This document shows, in pieces, positions 1 through 7,402 of a stretch of DNA of 17,981 bases (the first letter of the stretch is position 1; each line of letters starts with the position of its first letter). The stretch covers positions 21,475 through 39,455 of the forward strand of contig DFQF01000025.1 of assembly GCA_002377645.1 (NCBI GenBank), written 5' to 3'. Under the pieces are notes generated by a model that saw only the letters and a program-made list of their open reading frames with translations, was not told the origin of the DNA and ran no database searches. The stretch is from Nitrospinaceae bacterium UBA3496 (GTDB lineage Bacteria; UBA8248). The translations under genes were made by a program, and so were the position numbers.

Positions 1-1
1 A

Positions 2-760
2 ATGTGGTTAAAAAAGAAAAAAATTTTAATAACTGGGGCATCTGTAGGAATTGGTAGCGCGATAGCAGAACGGTTTGCTAAAGAAGGTGCAAATCTTTAC
101 CTTTTGGGCGGACAAAATGAAAAAGCTCTAAATGAGACAATTGAAATTTGCAAAAAATCTAATGTCCAAGTACAGGGGGAGTGTTCTGATCTTTCTGACC
201 TTTCTGTAGTTCCTAAACTGATGTCAAAAGCGATGGATTTTTTAGAGGGAATAGATATCTTGGTAAATTGTGCTGGATTAAGATGTAACAAATCAGTACA
301 TCACGTAACAATAGAGGATGTGGAAACTATATTTAAAATCAATGTTATGAGTGCGTTTGCTTTAAGTAGTATAGCTGTTGATTATATGTTAGAAGAGAAA
401 ATACGGGGTCAGATTCTTAATATAGGCTCTACTTCCGGAGAGGCTGGGGTTGCTGACAATTCGCTCTATTGTGCTACGAAAGGTGCTATGCATCTTATGA
501 CGAAGGCTATGGCAGTCGAACTTGGATCAAAAGGAATTCGAGTTAATGTGCTAGCGCCAGGAACAATCTTAAGCGAAGGCGTAGGGGGAAGATTAGATAA
601 CGATCCAGAAAAGGCAAAACGGCTAATGAGTACTATTCCTTCAGGACGTTTTGGCAATCCGCATGAGGTAGCATCCTGTGCCGCATTTATGGTATCTGAC
701 GAAGCAGATTACATGAATGGTGCAGTTATTTTGCTTGATGGTGGGAGATTGAGTTGTTAG
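2..760 (+). CDS. SDR-family NAD(P)-dependent oxidoreductase
   Basis: This is a classical short-chain dehydrogenase/reductase of 252 residues, the usual family length. The Rossmann glycine motif TGASVGIG is at residues 11-18, the NAG-type motif reads NCAG at 89-92, and the catalytic tetrad is N114, S143, Y156 and K160 (YCATK). The PG motif at 186-187 and the closing GRFGNPHEVA...LLDGG segment (about 216-248) are typical of the 3-oxoacyl-ACP-reductase-like/sugar-dehydrogenase branch. It should oxidise or reduce a hydroxyl/carbonyl group with NAD(H) or NADP(H) in the cytosol; the substrate cannot be read from sequence. The ATG is the second base of the window, so its ribosome site is not visible, but the glycine motif begins at the normal distance from this Met, so the N terminus is probably complete. 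The next gene follows on the same strand 37 bases later. Confidence 0.93.
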   Translation: MWLKKKKILITGASVGIGSAIAERFAKEGANLYLLGGQNEKALNETIEICKKSNVQVQGECSDLSDLSVVPKLMSKAMDFLEGIDILVNCAGLRCNKSVHHVTIEDVETIFKINVMSAFALSSIAVDYMLEEKIRGQILNIGSTSGEAGVADNSLYCATKGAMHLMTKAMAVELGSKGIRVNVLAPGTILSEGVGGRLDNDPEKAKRLMSTIPSGRFGNPHEVASCAAFMVSDEADYMNGAVILLDGGRLSC

Positions 761-797
761 TTTTGAAGAGTTCAGAAACGTTTTTGGAGTGATTCCT

Positions 798-1250
798 ATG
801 CAAATTTGGGTTGATGCAGATGCATGTCCAAAATCCGTTAAAGAACTTATTTATCGAGCCAGCGAAAGACTTAGTGTAAATGCCATCTTTGTGAGCAATA
901 GTCCAATATATATACCACCTTCTAACTTTCTAGAAATCATCAATGTGCCAAAAGATCCGGATGCAGCAGATAAATATATTATTCAGAATACAAAGAAAGA
1001 AGATCTTGTTATTACAGCTGATATTCCGATGGCTTCTGAGGTTTTAAAGAAGAAATCTCATGTCATAAGTCCTAGAGGAGAAGAGTTTACAGAAGATAAT
1101 ATAGGAGAAAAAATTTCAACAAGAAATTTGATGAGTGAGTTAAGGACTTCAGGATTGGTTGGGGGAGGACCACCTCCTTTAAATGAAAAAGATTTGCAAA
1201 AATTTTCATCCGCATTTGATAGAATTGTAACTAAGCTGTTACAAACATAA
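798..1250 (+). CDS. YaiI/YqxD family protein (DUF188, UPF0178)
   Basis: A 150-residue cytosolic protein with the full DUF188 signature: IWVDADACP at the N terminus (D6, D8, C10, P11), a PDAADKYI acidic motif, DLVITADIPMA in the middle, RGEEFTEDNI and the GGGPPPLNEKD segment near the C terminus. The family is usually placed among PIN/NYN-like nuclease folds because of its acidic residues, but no firm biochemical role is established. A GTG at 789 is in frame, but ATG 798 is preferred: GGAG at 786-789 lies 8 bases before it, and homologues normally begin directly with M-x-IWVDADACP. The gene sits between an SDR gene and a wall hydrolase gene, with no clear functional link to either. Confidence 0.93.
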   Translation: MQIWVDADACPKSVKELIYRASERLSVNAIFVSNSPIYIPPSNFLEIINVPKDPDAADKYIIQNTKKEDLVITADIPMASEVLKKKSHVISPRGEEFTEDNIGEKISTRNLMSELRTSGLVGGGPPPLNEKDLQKFSSAFDRIVTKLLQT

Positions 1251-1288
1251 TTTCTTTTGACTAATTTCGTTCTGCAAGGAAGTATCAA

Positions 1289-1894
1289 ATGCAAAATAGC
1301 AATAAAATTTTTGTTTTTTTCATTTCATTGTTGGTTTTTTTGTGTGTTTTTTATCTTTTTAGATCTAATGAAAATAAAATTAGAAGAGTAAAAGAAAAGA
1401 TTTCGTTAGAACATTTATTGAAAAAGTCTAAGATAAAACTTACTCAAAATCAAAAAAAACAAATCACATGCCTTGCTACAAATGTGTATTTCGAAGCAAG
1501 GAATCAGGGTCTTAAAGCTAAGGTAGCTGTAGCTCTTACAACATTAAACAGAATGAGATTGCCAGAATTCCCATCTACAATTTGCAAAGTTGTTAGGGAA
1601 GGACCTGTATATGCTTATAAAAAGAGTCTTCCTCGAAGACACAAATGCCAATTTTCTTGGTATTGTGACGGGAAATCCGATGAAATTCAGTTAGCTAATC
1701 CCAAAGAGAAGAAAGCTTGGGAAAGTTGTTTTAAGATTTCTCGAAGTCTTTATTTTATTAGATCCGAATTTGTAGATTTCACAAATGGTGCAACCCATTA
1801 TCATGCTGATTATGTCATTCCTAGATGGGCTTCGGATAAAAATATTTTGTTTCTTGAGAAATTTGGAACCCATCTATTTTATAAGTATAAATGA
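1289..1894 (+). CDS. Membrane-anchored cell-wall hydrolase, SleB/CwlJ type (Hydrolase_2)
   Basis: A 201-residue protein with one N-terminal hydrophobic segment (about residues 7-24) followed by a basic linker, so the catalytic domain is probably held on the outer face of the inner membrane. The domain, about residues 60-200, has the SleB/CwlJ landmarks: NVYFEARNQG (65-74) with E69 the probable catalytic acid, FPSTICKVV (94-102), CQFSWYCDG (120-128), TNGATHYHA (165-173) and GTHLFY (193-198). Family members cleave peptidoglycan; in spore formers they act in germination, while in Gram-negative bacteria they serve wall turnover. No spore genes are visible here, so the second role is more likely. 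AAGGA at 1276-1280 is 8 bases from the ATG. The upstream gene ends 38 bases earlier, so co-transcription is possible. Confidence 0.9.
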   Translation: MQNSNKIFVFFISLLVFLCVFYLFRSNENKIRRVKEKISLEHLLKKSKIKLTQNQKKQITCLATNVYFEARNQGLKAKVAVALTTLNRMRLPEFPSTICKVVREGPVYAYKKSLPRRHKCQFSWYCDGKSDEIQLANPKEKKAWESCFKISRSLYFIRSEFVDFTNGATHYHADYVIPRWASDKNILFLEKFGTHLFYKYK

Positions 1895-1936
1895 GTGAAG
1901 ATTTGTCTTTGGGGGTGTTATTTTTTTTTTTTCCTT

Positions 1937-1942
1937 TATAAT
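1937..1942 (+). promoter_or_regulatory. Possible -10 box upstream of nadA
   Basis: A perfect TATAAT lies in the 103-base gap before nadA, just downstream of a run of twelve T (1921-1932). No good -35 hexamer sits 16-18 bases upstream, so this is only a candidate for the nadA-nadC promoter. Confidence 0.3.
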
Positions 1943-1997
1943 TGTCCTCAACATTGTCGTTTTTTTCTTTTCAAATTTAGTCTAGATGGAGATTTAG

Positions 1998-3110
1998 ATG
2001 GTTTTAGATGTGGAGGCTGGTGATATTCTTCCTGCAAAGGAAGCTATTGAAATAATGGATCAAGTTGATCTTGGTCCAAATATAGATGTTCCTCCTATTC
2101 CTAAAGAAGCTTTTTCTGAAAATATACCGGAAGATGAAAAAGAGTTTTACAGGAATGAGATAAAAAGGCTCAAAGAGGAAAGAAATGCCCTCGTCCTTTC
2201 ACATAATTATGTTCCCTCGGATATTCAAGAATTATCTGATGTAGTCGGAGATTCCTTGTTTTTGGCTCAGCAAGGAGCGGATTCAGACGCTGATTATCTA
2301 ATAGAAGCAACGGTGTTATTTATGAATCAAATGTTAGCTGCTTTAAAGAAACCGCATCAAACAGTACTAGCTCCTGATTTAGGTGCGCTTTGTTCTCTTG
2401 CTGCGCATGCAGATGTTTCTAAAATTAAAAAATGGAAAGAACAACATACTAATGGTGTAGTCATCAGTTATGTAAATACTTATTTAGAAGTAAAAGCTGA
2501 AAGTGATTTTTGCTGTGCTTCTGCTAATGCTGGCAAAGTAACCTTACATGTTCTTAAGAATACAAATCCAGAACAGCCAATTTTATTTCTACCCGATGTT
2601 TTTTTGGGATTCTATGCAGCAAAACTTTTAGAAAGTGAAGGACATTCTCTTGATCGGTTACATTTGATGATGGGTGCTTGTCATGTTCATGAACGTATCC
2701 GCCCACATCATGTTATGGAACAGCAAAATTCTTATCCTAATGCAATTACTGTTGTGCATCCGGAATGTGGTTGTACAAGTGCGTGTATGCGACAAGTCAA
2801 TGAGGGTGTTGTACCCGAAGATCTTCTTCAGTTTCGTTCTACTCAGGGTATGATTAAGCTTGTTTCTGAGGTTCCTCAGAATGAAGTAATTGTAGCTACT
2901 GAAGTTGGCAATTTGCATCCCATGTCGAAAGCAGTTCCTGAAAAGACATTAATTCCTGCAAGTAAGGAAGCGCTTTGTTCTTATATGAAACAGAATACAC
3001 TTAAAAATTTGTATGAATGTCTTAGAGATTTAAAGTACGAGATAAATGTAGATGCAGAATTGGCAAAACGCGCAAGAATTCCTATAGAACGTATGTTAGA
3101 GATCGTCTAA
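1998..3110 (+). CDS. nadA: Quinolinate synthase NadA (divergent form)
   Basis: NadA condenses iminoaspartate with dihydroxyacetone phosphate to give quinolinate, using a [4Fe-4S] cluster. The 370-residue product keeps the family landmarks: LSHNY (68-71 around H69), GDSLFLA (84-90), SYVNTYLEVKA (157-167), CASANA (173-178), ACHVHE (227-232), HPEC (254-257), RSTQGM (280-285) and ATEVG (300-304). Probable cluster ligands are C132 (ALCSLA), C257 (HPEC) and C327 (ALCSYMK). It differs where most homologues read CGVHFMAE: here the segment is EATVLFMNQ (103-111), and the usual AGCSMA is GALCSLA. It also carries an N-terminal leader of about 55 residues with no visible motif. GGAG at 1988-1991 is 6 bases before the ATG. 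The nadC frame follows directly, which supports the assignment. No nadB gene is present here. Confidence 0.92.
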   Translation: MVLDVEAGDILPAKEAIEIMDQVDLGPNIDVPPIPKEAFSENIPEDEKEFYRNEIKRLKEERNALVLSHNYVPSDIQELSDVVGDSLFLAQQGADSDADYLIEATVLFMNQMLAALKKPHQTVLAPDLGALCSLAAHADVSKIKKWKEQHTNGVVISYVNTYLEVKAESDFCCASANAGKVTLHVLKNTNPEQPILFLPDVFLGFYAAKLLESEGHSLDRLHLMMGACHVHERIRPHHVMEQQNSYPNAITVVHPECGCTSACMRQVNEGVVPEDLLQFRSTQGMIKLVSEVPQNEVIVATEVGNLHPMSKAVPEKTLIPASKEALCSYMKQNTLKNLYECLRDLKYEINVDAELAKRARIPIERMLEIV

Positions 3111-3189
3111 TTCAGTAAAATAGGGTGAAAAAATAAATATTCGCTCAAAGATTCGTGACTGGCTTCTAGAAGACTTTGGAGAGGCACAG

Positions 3190-4014
3190 TTGCATTTTGA
3201 TATAAGCAAAGAGCCTTTCTGCGAGGCTGAGCTTCGTTCTAAATCCAATGCGGTTATTTCTGGTTCAATTTTTATTCAAGATATTTTTGATATCACCCAA
3301 GAATTGTTGGGTTTTGGTGTGTCTGAAAAGCCAGTTATTGAATGGTTAAAGCAAGAGGGTGATTCAGTGAGTAATGGTGATTTGATCGCTAAAATTTATG
3401 GTTGTAGCCAGACAATTTTAAAAGCCGAACGTACAGTTTTAAATTTACTTTCTCATATGTCGGAAATTTCTACCCATACAAAAAAAATACTTTCTTCGAC
3501 ACATGATTTTCCTGAGACATTTAAGGGCATTCTTGATACGAGGAAGAACAGGCCCGGATTACGTTATTTTGAAAAGTATGCGGTCAGAATAGGTGGAGGA
3601 AAGAATCATCGTCTCGGTTTTTTTGACGGGGATATGATAAAGGATAATGATATAGTTACTGCCGGTTCTATTACGGCTGCTATAGATCAGAAATTTGATT
3701 CTCGTTATATGACTGATATTCAGATAGAAGTGCAATCTTTCGAACAATTAGATCAAGTTTTGGAAGATGGTCGTGTACATATGCTTCTACTCGACAATAT
3801 GAATTTGAGTAATTTGAAAGATGCTGTCGACCGAATTCGTCAAGTAGGAAAAGCGTCTGTAACAAAAAAGCCTTATATTCTTGAAGCGTCAGGAATTGGA
3901 GATTTAGGTTTTTCAGAAGTTGCTTCAACTGGGGTTGATTATATTTCGACAAGCGGTCTTGTTCGGTCAGCTCCTCCTCTTGATTTCAATCTCAAAATAG
4001 CCAGATTAGCATAA
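3190..4014 (+). CDS. nadC: Nicotinate-nucleotide pyrophosphorylase NadC (start uncertain)
   Basis: NadC converts quinolinate and PRPP to nicotinate mononucleotide, CO2 and pyrophosphate, the step after NadA. Numbered from the TTG, motifs are AERTVLNLLSHMSEIST (79-95), LDTRKNRPGLR (115-125), AVRIGGGKNHR (131-141), FFDGDMIKDND (144-154), IEVQSFEQLDQV (179-190), LLLDNM (199-204) and LEASG...GVDYIS (231-253). Most homologues read K-(D/E)-N-H where this has KDND. The coordinates use the first canonical start, TTG 3190, which has GGAGAGG at 3178-3184. However, the same frame is open from 3124, and its translation from 3133 (INIRSKIRDWLLEDFGEAQ) resembles the normal NadC N terminus, including the conserved LxED-G element, so translation may begin at 3133 (ATA) or 3139 (ATT), or an indel or start-codon change is present. 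ModD, a NadC paralogue, is less likely next to nadA. Confidence 0.88.
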   Translation: MHFDISKEPFCEAELRSKSNAVISGSIFIQDIFDITQELLGFGVSEKPVIEWLKQEGDSVSNGDLIAKIYGCSQTILKAERTVLNLLSHMSEISTHTKKILSSTHDFPETFKGILDTRKNRPGLRYFEKYAVRIGGGKNHRLGFFDGDMIKDNDIVTAGSITAAIDQKFDSRYMTDIQIEVQSFEQLDQVLEDGRVHMLLLDNMNLSNLKDAVDRIRQVGKASVTKKPYILEASGIGDLGFSEVASTGVDYISTSGLVRSAPPLDFNLKIARLA

Positions 4015-4164
4015 ATAAAATTTAGTTTATCGAAGAATCAATTTTTCTTTCATGATAAGGTTCTTAGGAATTGATTAGTTATAATAATAATACCAGTTAT
4101 TTAATTTTGTGTTCATTAATTGAAAAAAATGGGTTCTATGTCTAATATCGATGTATAAAAAACT

Positions 4165-4193
4165 TTGTCAGAATTTTATTAAATTTTGTTAAT
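4165..4193 (+). promoter_or_regulatory. Possible promoter for the M24-rhodanese pair
   Basis: TTGTCA at 4165-4170 (5 of 6 to consensus), a 17-base spacer and GTTAAT at 4188-4193 (4 of 6) precede the M24 gene. The predicted transcript would begin almost at the ribosome site, which makes this weak. The rest of the 197-base gap from 4015 is very AT-rich and holds no gene I can support. Confidence 0.25.
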
Positions 4194-4211
4194 ACAAACA
4201 GGAGAGTCGTG

Positions 4212-5420
4212 ATGGGTGATTGGGGATTGATGGGAGTGGATTGGGAACAGAGAATTGATTACGATCGTTTGCGTAAAGAGCGTTTACAAAAAGCTAAAGA
4301 CGCACTTGCTTCTTCAGAAGCAGACGTTTTGTTTGTTTTTCGAACAGAAGATTGTAGATATTTGACAGGATTTCGATCTCATTTACATCCTACTGCATCT
4401 CTAGGAATGGCTGCTTGTGTACTTGCAAAAGGCGGCGATCCTTATCTGTTTAGTATGGACAATGATCATGCACACTTAAGAATGAAATGGCTTGATGAAG
4501 AACAGATCCAGCCTCGTGCAAATCTTCGAGATATCTCAGCTGTTAAAGAATGGGCAGAGAGAGTAAAGGGATTAATCGGAGATAATCTTGATGGGAAAAC
4601 AATTGGTGTCGATTTATGGTCGCCAGCTATTGAAGAGAGGCTTCGCGAAGCTTTTCCCAAATCAAAATTCATAGATGGTTACGAAGTCTTAATGAAAGCA
4701 AAGATAACTAAGACCGTAGACGAGATTTCTTGTCTTAAAGCAGCTACATTTATAACCGAAGCGGCTTTTGAAGATGGAATTGATTATTTAAGACCCGGAG
4801 TACGTGAATGCGAAGTTCTCGCAGTTATGTGGCATAGAATGACTGCTTTGGGTAGTGAGTGGACTCAATGTGCAAACATTATTTGTTCAGGTCCTTATAC
4901 AGCTCCTTATAGAAGGCTTACTTCTGACCGTATTATCAGAAAAGGAGATATGGTCATAATGGATGTGGGAGGATGTTTCAACGGTTATTGGGGAGATTTT
5001 ACTAGAACTTGGGTGTGTGGGGATATAATGCCAACTGAGGAACAAATAGATTTACATATGAAATGTTATAATGCAGTTTGGGATTCATGTGCTGCATCAA
5101 AACTTGGCAATACTACTTTAGATGTATATCAGGCTGCAGAGCCTTATGTTCTTGATAGTCTTGGACATGGTTCAGGTACCAATCCTTGGGAACTCCCTTA
5201 TTTTAGTCCAGCTGCGTATGAAGATCCTATGCCACTTGAAGTTGGAATGACTTATAATTTAGAGCCATATGCGGGAAAACCTGGTATTGGTGGATTTAGA
5301 TTAGAGAATAATTTGGTAGTTACAGAAGGGGAACCTGATGTATATACCCCTTACCCATATGATGAAAGACTAGTTACGGATGTACATCCACTTGATACTA
5401 CCACTGGAAGGACTAGATAA
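4212..5420 (+). CDS. M24-family protein (creatinase / Xaa-Pro aminopeptidase fold)
   Basis: A 402-residue two-domain pita-bread protein: a creatinase-type N-terminal domain (about 15-160) and an M24 C-terminal domain (about 170-385). All five metal ligands can be placed: D251 (IMDVGG), D262 (GDFTRTW), H319 (LGHGSG), E351 (NLEPY) and E365 (RLENN). The histidine normally found after the SG(P/x) loop in aminopeptidase P and prolidase is not evident; the loop reads CSGPYTAPYRRL (225-236). Members hydrolyse X-Pro peptides, creatine or other small C-N bonds; the substrate here is unknown. A GTG at 4209 is also in frame, but AGGAG at 4200-4204 fits the ATG at 4212 (7 bases). The rhodanese gene begins 13 bases after the stop, so the two are very likely one operon. 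Confidence 0.87.
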   Translation: MGDWGLMGVDWEQRIDYDRLRKERLQKAKDALASSEADVLFVFRTEDCRYLTGFRSHLHPTASLGMAACVLAKGGDPYLFSMDNDHAHLRMKWLDEEQIQPRANLRDISAVKEWAERVKGLIGDNLDGKTIGVDLWSPAIEERLREAFPKSKFIDGYEVLMKAKITKTVDEISCLKAATFITEAAFEDGIDYLRPGVRECEVLAVMWHRMTALGSEWTQCANIICSGPYTAPYRRLTSDRIIRKGDMVIMDVGGCFNGYWGDFTRTWVCGDIMPTEEQIDLHMKCYNAVWDSCAASKLGNTTLDVYQAAEPYVLDSLGHGSGTNPWELPYFSPAAYEDPMPLEVGMTYNLEPYAGKPGIGGFRLENNLVVTEGEPDVYTPYPYDERLVTDVHPLDTTTGRTR

Positions 5421-5433
5421 AAAAAGGATGAAA

Positions 5434-6282
5434 ATGGAGAGTCCAATTTTTTCAGAAATAGTTTCTACTGAATGGTTAGATGAAAACTTAAATGATCCTA
5501 GTATCAAAGTAGTGCAAGTTTCATTTACGAATGACGATTTAGAGTTTAAAAAAGAGCATATCCAAGGTTCCGTTTGGTGGTATTGGAAATCAGTTCTTTG
5601 GCATGAGACTGACAGGTCTTTTCCTTCCCCGGAAGATTTAGCTATACGTTTAGGAACTTTTGGGATTGATTCAGAGACCACAGTAGTCTTATATGGTGAT
5701 CCTGTACAATTTGGAACTTATGCGTATTGGGTTCTAAGAATGTGTGGTCATCAGAAAGTTTGCGTTCTTGATGGAGGATTAAAAAAATGGAAAGCAGAGG
5801 GTAGAGATCTTACCGATATCCAATCGACATTTGAACAGAAAAGAAATTCTTCTTTTGATGAGTTGAGTTCTTTTTCTGTTGGAAGAGAAAATGTTTTGCA
5901 GAACTTAAGATCCTCAGTTCGTTTGTTGTTAGATGTAAGATCTTTCGAAGAATATAATGGTGAGCGTGTAATGCCACCACCTGGGTTCGATCATGGTGCT
6001 GAAAGAACCGGGAGAATTCCGGGAGCAACGCATCTCTTTTATGGTCAATTGATTAATGAGGACGGTACTTTTAAAGAAAATAACGAATTACGTAGTGTTA
6101 TAGAACCGATTTGTGGTTCCACTGATAGTGATAAAGAGATTGTTGTTTACTGCAGACTCAGTCATAGAGCTACATTGGTATGGTTTGCAATGGTGTTTAT
6201 TCTAGGGTATTCAAACGTGCAGGTTTATGATGGTTCATGGACAGAGTGGGGCAGTATAGTTGGATTTCCTATAGAGAAATAA
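5434..6282 (+). CDS. Sulfurtransferase with two rhodanese domains
   Basis: A 282-residue tandem rhodanese, the usual length for thiosulfate or 3-mercaptopyruvate sulfurtransferases. The N-terminal domain (about 5-125) is the catalytically silent one, with VVLYGDPVQFGTYAYWVLR and VCVLDGGLKKWKAEG. The C-terminal domain contains LLLDVRSFEEY, GRIPGATHL and the active loop VVYCRLSHRAT with C240 as the persulfide-carrying cysteine. The loop resembles the CRxGxRS type seen in actinobacterial thiosulfate sulfurtransferases more than the CGSGVTA loop of mercaptopyruvate enzymes, but the second position group is changed to S-H. It moves sulfane sulfur to cyanide, thiols or a protein acceptor. ATG 5434 has AAGGA at 5424-5428; ATGs at 5380 and 5428 are in frame but have poorer sites, and the first lies inside the M24 gene. 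Confidence 0.9.
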   Translation: MESPIFSEIVSTEWLDENLNDPSIKVVQVSFTNDDLEFKKEHIQGSVWWYWKSVLWHETDRSFPSPEDLAIRLGTFGIDSETTVVLYGDPVQFGTYAYWVLRMCGHQKVCVLDGGLKKWKAEGRDLTDIQSTFEQKRNSSFDELSSFSVGRENVLQNLRSSVRLLLDVRSFEEYNGERVMPPPGFDHGAERTGRIPGATHLFYGQLINEDGTFKENNELRSVIEPICGSTDSDKEIVVYCRLSHRATLVWFAMVFILGYSNVQVYDGSWTEWGSIVGFPIEK

Positions 6283-6302
6283 TCCTATGAAATTAATTTT
6301 AC

Positions 6303-7274
6303 TTAGTTAATCTGATTTCTTGGTTTTCTTTTTGATAATACTCTTTTTACTTCTTCAGCAGCTTTTTGACGAAGCTCGTTTTGTGCGTTTGTACTGTACC
6401 ATGCACTATGTGGAGTGATAATACAATTTTCTAGCGTAAGCAGTTTATTTGTTTTTTTAGGTGGTTCTTCGGTAAGTACATCAAGAGCAGCAGCACGAAT
6501 ACTTCCTTTTTTAAGAGAACTATACAGATCTGTTTCATTGATTAGTTCTCCCCTTGCAACATTTATTATGACTGCGTTTTTATTCATTAAAGATAGTGTT
6601 TTTTTTTGGATAATTTCTTTAGTTTTTTTTGTATAAGGAGCATGAAGGGATAAATAATCTGATTTTTTTAGTAACTGTTGTAAAGTCACTTTTTGTGCTT
6701 TTAATTTCTTGAAAACTGAGTCATCTGCGAATGGATCGAAGGCAATCAATTTCATTCCAAAAGTAGAGGCTTTTTTTGCGAGAGAAGCCCCAATTCTCCC
6801 AATACCAAGAATACCTAAAATAGATTCTTTTAAAGGATATATTGGTCTGAGATTTGAAATTCCCCAGTTTCCAGACAAAACTTCTTCTTTAGCTTCTTGA
6901 AGTTTTCTTGCATAATACAAAATGAATGACATCGCATGATCTGAAACTTCATCTATGCAATAATCGGGAACATAAGTGACTATGATCCCCATCTTCTTTG
7001 CTGTCCTTTTATCAATATTATCAGTTCCTACACCAGCTCTAGAAATGATTTGGCAGTTATTCAAGGAATTTATAACTGGTTCTGTTAGATCACATATAGA
7101 ACCTACTATAACAGCATCTGCACCATCACATAATTTAATAAGTTCTGATTCAGTTTTGCCTAATCCTTCGACTATTTTGCAGCCTATTGGATTTAGAATT
7201 TCATTTTCTACAGTTAAAGCACCAAATCTAGCACCAACGACAGCGACTTTATGTTTGTAGTTGTTTTTTTTCAA
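6303..7274 (-). CDS. D-2-hydroxyacid dehydrogenase, CtBP/phosphoglycerate-dehydrogenase-like
   Basis: A 323-residue NAD-dependent D-isomer 2-hydroxyacid dehydrogenase. The substrate-binding lobe contains SRAGVGTDNID (78-88) and VPDYCIDEVSDHAM (102-115), the latter typical of the C-terminal-binding-protein-like bacterial branch. The nucleotide lobe has GIGRIG (157-162) and the acidic D180 that favours NAD(H). Catalytic residues are R241 (NVARGEL), E270 (LDVLTEEPP) and H289 (TPHSAW). It interconverts a 2-oxoacid and its D-2-hydroxyacid; D-glycerate, glyoxylate or phosphoglycerate-type substrates are possible. There is no ACT domain, which argues against a regulated serine-pathway SerA. The start is TTG with AAGGA on the minus strand 7-8 bases upstream. 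It converges with the rhodanese gene with only 20 bases between stops. Confidence 0.9.
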   Translation of the reverse strand: MKKNNYKHKVAVVGARFGALTVENEILNPIGCKIVEGLGKTESELIKLCDGADAVIVGSICDLTEPVINSLNNCQIISRAGVGTDNIDKRTAKKMGIIVTYVPDYCIDEVSDHAMSFILYYARKLQEAKEEVLSGNWGISNLRPIYPLKESILGILGIGRIGASLAKKASTFGMKLIAFDPFADDSVFKKLKAQKVTLQQLLKKSDYLSLHAPYTKKTKEIIQKKTLSLMNKNAVIINVARGELINETDLYSSLKKGSIRAAALDVLTEEPPKKTNKLLTLENCIITPHSAWYSTNAQNELRQKAAEEVKRVLSKRKPRNQIN

Positions 7275-7353
7275 AATGATTTCCTTAAATTAACTGAATG
7301 TATTTTCAAGCTAACAGCTTAAATCATCAAAAGTAATTCTCAAAATGGATAAA

Positions 7354-7386
7354 AAAAACCGTGATTCAATGCGAATCACGGTTTTT
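7354..7386 (-). terminator. Rho-independent terminator of the ferredoxin gene, possibly bidirectional
   Basis: A perfect inverted repeat, ACCGTGATTC at 7358-7367 and GAATCACGGT at 7373-7382, encloses a 5-base loop. A/T tracts flank it, extending the complementarity to 14 pairs. On the minus strand the stem is followed by eight T (complement of 7351-7358). It lies just downstream of the ferredoxin stop and insulates the hydroxyacid dehydrogenase gene from it. Confidence 0.92.
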
Positions 7387-7402
7387 CTAAAAAGTTTGAC
7401 CT

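Noticed and set aside
1289..1894. Spore germination hydrolase, implying a spore former
   Set aside because: The same SleB/CwlJ domain is common in non-sporulating Gram-negative bacteria and phages, and nothing else here points to sporulation.
1895..1935. T12 run after the wall hydrolase gene as a Rho-independent terminator
   Set aside because: Only a 4-pair stem (AAGA/TCTT) precedes it, separated by a G-run, so there is no credible hairpin.
4036..4076. Inverted repeat AATCAATT (4036-4043) and AATTGATT (4069-4076) after nadC as a terminator
   Set aside because: The stem is 8 A/T-rich pairs with a 25-base loop and no following T tract, which is easily met by chance in such AT-rich sequence.
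4212..5420. DMSP lyase DddP, which is also an M24-fold protein found in marine bacteria
   Set aside because: The catalytic Asp that DddP has six residues after its metal-binding His is not present (the segment reads HGSGTNPW), and the second DxD-type feature of DddP is missing.
5380..5433. Upstream ATG start giving the rhodanese an 18-residue N-terminal extension inside the M24 gene
   Set aside because: ATG 5434 has the best ribosome site (AAGGA, 5-base spacing), and the resulting 282 residues match the family length.
6303..7274. SerA, the serine-pathway phosphoglycerate dehydrogenase
   Set aside because: There is no C-terminal ACT domain and the PDYCIDEVSDHA motif fits the CtBP-like branch better, so a specific SerA name is not supported.
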